Source of the DNA: Sedimentisphaerales bacterium
GTDB taxonomy: Bacteria; Planctomycetota; Phycisphaerae; Sedimentisphaerales; SG8-4
Direction: 5' to 3'
DNA length: 5,338 bases
NCBI GenBank assembly: GCA_016932895.1
Contig: JAFGCA010000589.1
Coordinates: 1-5,338 of the forward strand
Below are positions 4,389 through 5,338 of the stretch, piece after piece. A program made the position numbers and the translations under genes. Below the pieces are notes generated by a model, which did no database searches, was not told the DNA's origin, and saw nothing but the letters and a program-made list of their open reading frames with translations. Numbering within the stretch: position 1 is the first letter of the stretch; each line of letters opens with the position of its first letter.

Positions 4389-5147
4389 ATGGACAGGCAA
4401 CGGGCATTCACACTGATCGAGCTTCTGGTCGTGGTCGCCATCATTGCTCTTCTCATGGCGGTCCTCATGCCGGCGCTGCAGCGGGTGAGAAGACAGGCCA
4501 AAGCGGTGATCTGCCAGGCACACCTCGGGCAATGGGGGCCCGTCTGGTCCATGTACTGCGAGGACAACCGCGGCTATTTTCCCAAGCGGATCTCTATCTG
4601 GCACGACGTGGTGCGCCCGTACTACTCGGACACCGAGATCTGTTTCTGCCCGATGGCGACGAAGCTGTACAGTCAGGGAGGCCGGTGGGGCTACGGCGCC
4701 TGGGAGCTGGATACCATGAGCGGCAGCCTCGGGCTGAATCAGTGGGTGCTGGATCCGCCCAAGACCAGCACGGTGGAAGGCCGGCGCGTGCCCGAGAATA
4801 TGTGGCGGACCCCCAACGTACAGAATACGAACAGTGTCCCCTTGTTTCTCGACTGCGCCACGATCGGCGTGACGCCCTACCCTGAGGACAATCCCCCGGA
4901 ATACGACGGGCAGTACTGGCCCTATACGGGCAACAACTACGACGAGATGCGACGGGTGTGCCTGAACCGGCACGACGGCTGCGTCAACAGTCTGTTCCTG
5001 GATTACAGCGTCCGCAAGATCGGGCTGAAAGAGCTGTGGACGCTGAAGTGGCATCGCAAGTACAACACCGCGGGATTCTGGACCCGGTCCGGCGGCGCCG
5101 AGCCCCAGGACTGGCCCGAGTGGATGAGAGCGTTCAAGAACTACTGA
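4389..5147 (+). CDS. Type II secretion pseudopilin-like protein (prepilin N-terminal motif, H-X9-D C-terminus)
   Basis: A 252-residue protein. Its N-terminus is a class III signal: MDRQRA then FTLIELLVVVAIIALL (7-22), with Glu11 as the conserved +5 residue. Cleavage and methylation by prepilin peptidase would fall between Ala6 and Phe7; Ala instead of Gly at -1 is tolerated but less usual. A periplasmic globular domain follows, with CEDNRGYFP and CFCPMATK blocks. The planctomycete-type ending is H195-D-G...F-L-D205, then SVRKIGLKELWTLKWH. The H-X9-DG motif appears as H-X9-DY. The start could also be GTG at 4377; the ATG at 4389 is preferred because AGGTGG lies 8 bases upstream and the leader stays short. 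It probably assembles in or with a type II secretion or pilus-like complex. The specific role is unknown. Confidence 0.85.
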   Translation: MDRQRAFTLIELLVVVAIIALLMAVLMPALQRVRRQAKAVICQAHLGQWGPVWSMYCEDNRGYFPKRISIWHDVVRPYYSDTEICFCPMATKLYSQGGRWGYGAWELDTMSGSLGLNQWVLDPPKTSTVEGRRVPENMWRTPNVQNTNSVPLFLDCATIGVTPYPEDNPPEYDGQYWPYTGNNYDEMRRVCLNRHDGCVNSLFLDYSVRKIGLKELWTLKWHRKYNTAGFWTRSGGAEPQDWPEWMRAFKNY

Positions 5148-5165
5148 GTTGAGAGGCACGACACA

Positions 5166-5225
5166 GGAGGAAGGTCTGGCGTGCGGCATCTGGTGTTCGA
5201 TGATAGTCTGGCATCTGGAGGAAGG
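5166..5225 (+). repeat. Duplicated SD-like block before the last gene
   Basis: GGAGGAAGG occurs at 5166-5174 and 5217-5225, and GGCATCTGG at 5185-5193 and 5210-5218. The first GGAGGAAGG is 6 bases from a GTG at 5181 that is in frame with the ATG at 5235, so two starts are possible for the next gene. Confidence 0.6.
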
Positions 5226-5234
5226 AGAACGATC

Positions 5235-5338
5235 ATGGGTAGAAGAATGGTTGGCTTGATTCCCTGGGTTTTGGCTTTGTGTGCAGTCTTGACGACGATC
5301 GCGACTGCGGCGCTGCCGGATGCGGCCGGCTGGTGGCG
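5235..5338 (+). CDS. Secreted protein, N-terminal fragment with signal peptide
   Basis: Thirty-four codons are visible. They begin MGRRMVGLIPWVLALCAVLT and continue TIATAALPDAAGWW to the edge. The basic n-region, hydrophobic core and A-T-A-A site make a clear Sec signal peptide, cleaved about residue 25. AAGGAG (5222-5227) lies 7 bases before the ATG. The mature start DAAGWW resembles the W.LDEGSG opening of LamG/concanavalin-like proteins that are common in planctomycetes, but too little is seen to be sure. It lies 87 bases after the pseudopilin on the same strand and may be cotranscribed with it. An alternative GTG start at 5181 would add 18 residues ahead of the signal peptide. Confidence 0.75.
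   Translation, partial: MGRRMVGLIPWVLALCAVLTTIATAALPDAAGWW

Noticed and set aside
3813..5189. 458-codon minus-strand frame opposite the pseudopilin
   Set aside because: It is antisense to a well-supported gene and has no domains. Only its last 33 codons were kept, as a candidate leader ORF, because of their position.

Overview
The window looks like chromosomal DNA of a high-GC bacterium, most likely a planctomycete (Phycisphaerae-like). Four things point that way: a pseudopilin with a class-typical C-terminus (a D..N..F.D.SVR.GLKELWTLKWH pattern), an HNH-AP2 protein with a cysteine-rich head and a lysine/arginine/alanine/proline tail, a secreted protein beginning next to the pseudopilin, and several compact hairpin repeats with GGA/TCC triloops. 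This is inference from family knowledge; no marker gene is present.

Layout. 1-263 (minus): the 5' end of an IS3-family insertion sequence, with the start of OrfA and its terminal inverted repeat. 264-428: non-coding, with short hairpins. 429-1279 (minus): a two-gene cassette of a small Xre/controller-type HTH protein followed by a Mom-like (GNAT-fold) DNA adenine hypermodification protein. A perfect 14-bp palindrome of C-box type lies upstream at 1334-1347. The HTH reading frame appears to be broken by a frameshift in its last third. 1348-1618: non-coding and repeat-rich. 1619-2339 (plus): an MNT/HEPN toxin-antitoxin pair (MntA-type nucleotidyltransferase and HepT-type RNase) with a recognisable promoter and an 11-bp gene overlap. 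2405-3352 (minus): the HNH-AP2 protein, convergent with hepT and with a good sigma70-type promoter at 3437-3465. 3466-3744: non-coding, with palindromes. 3745-3914 (minus): two tiny overlapping ORFs. The downstream one encodes a 23-residue single-pass membrane peptide with a strong Shine-Dalgarno (SD), which lies in one arm of two mutually exclusive hairpins. 3915-4239: non-coding. 4240-5147 (plus): promoter and a type II secretion pseudopilin-like gene. 5235-end (plus): the start of a secreted protein with a signal peptide, truncated by the window.

How the parts fit. The left two thirds is an accessory region: an IS, a DNA-modification cassette with R-M-style control, a HEPN/MNT pair and an HNH-AP2 protein, separated by hairpin-rich spacers. 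The right part is ordinary cell-envelope or secretion content. The most notable items are the Mom-like gene paired with a controller-like HTH and C-box-like operator in place of a restriction enzyme, and the small membrane-peptide locus with a switch-like leader.
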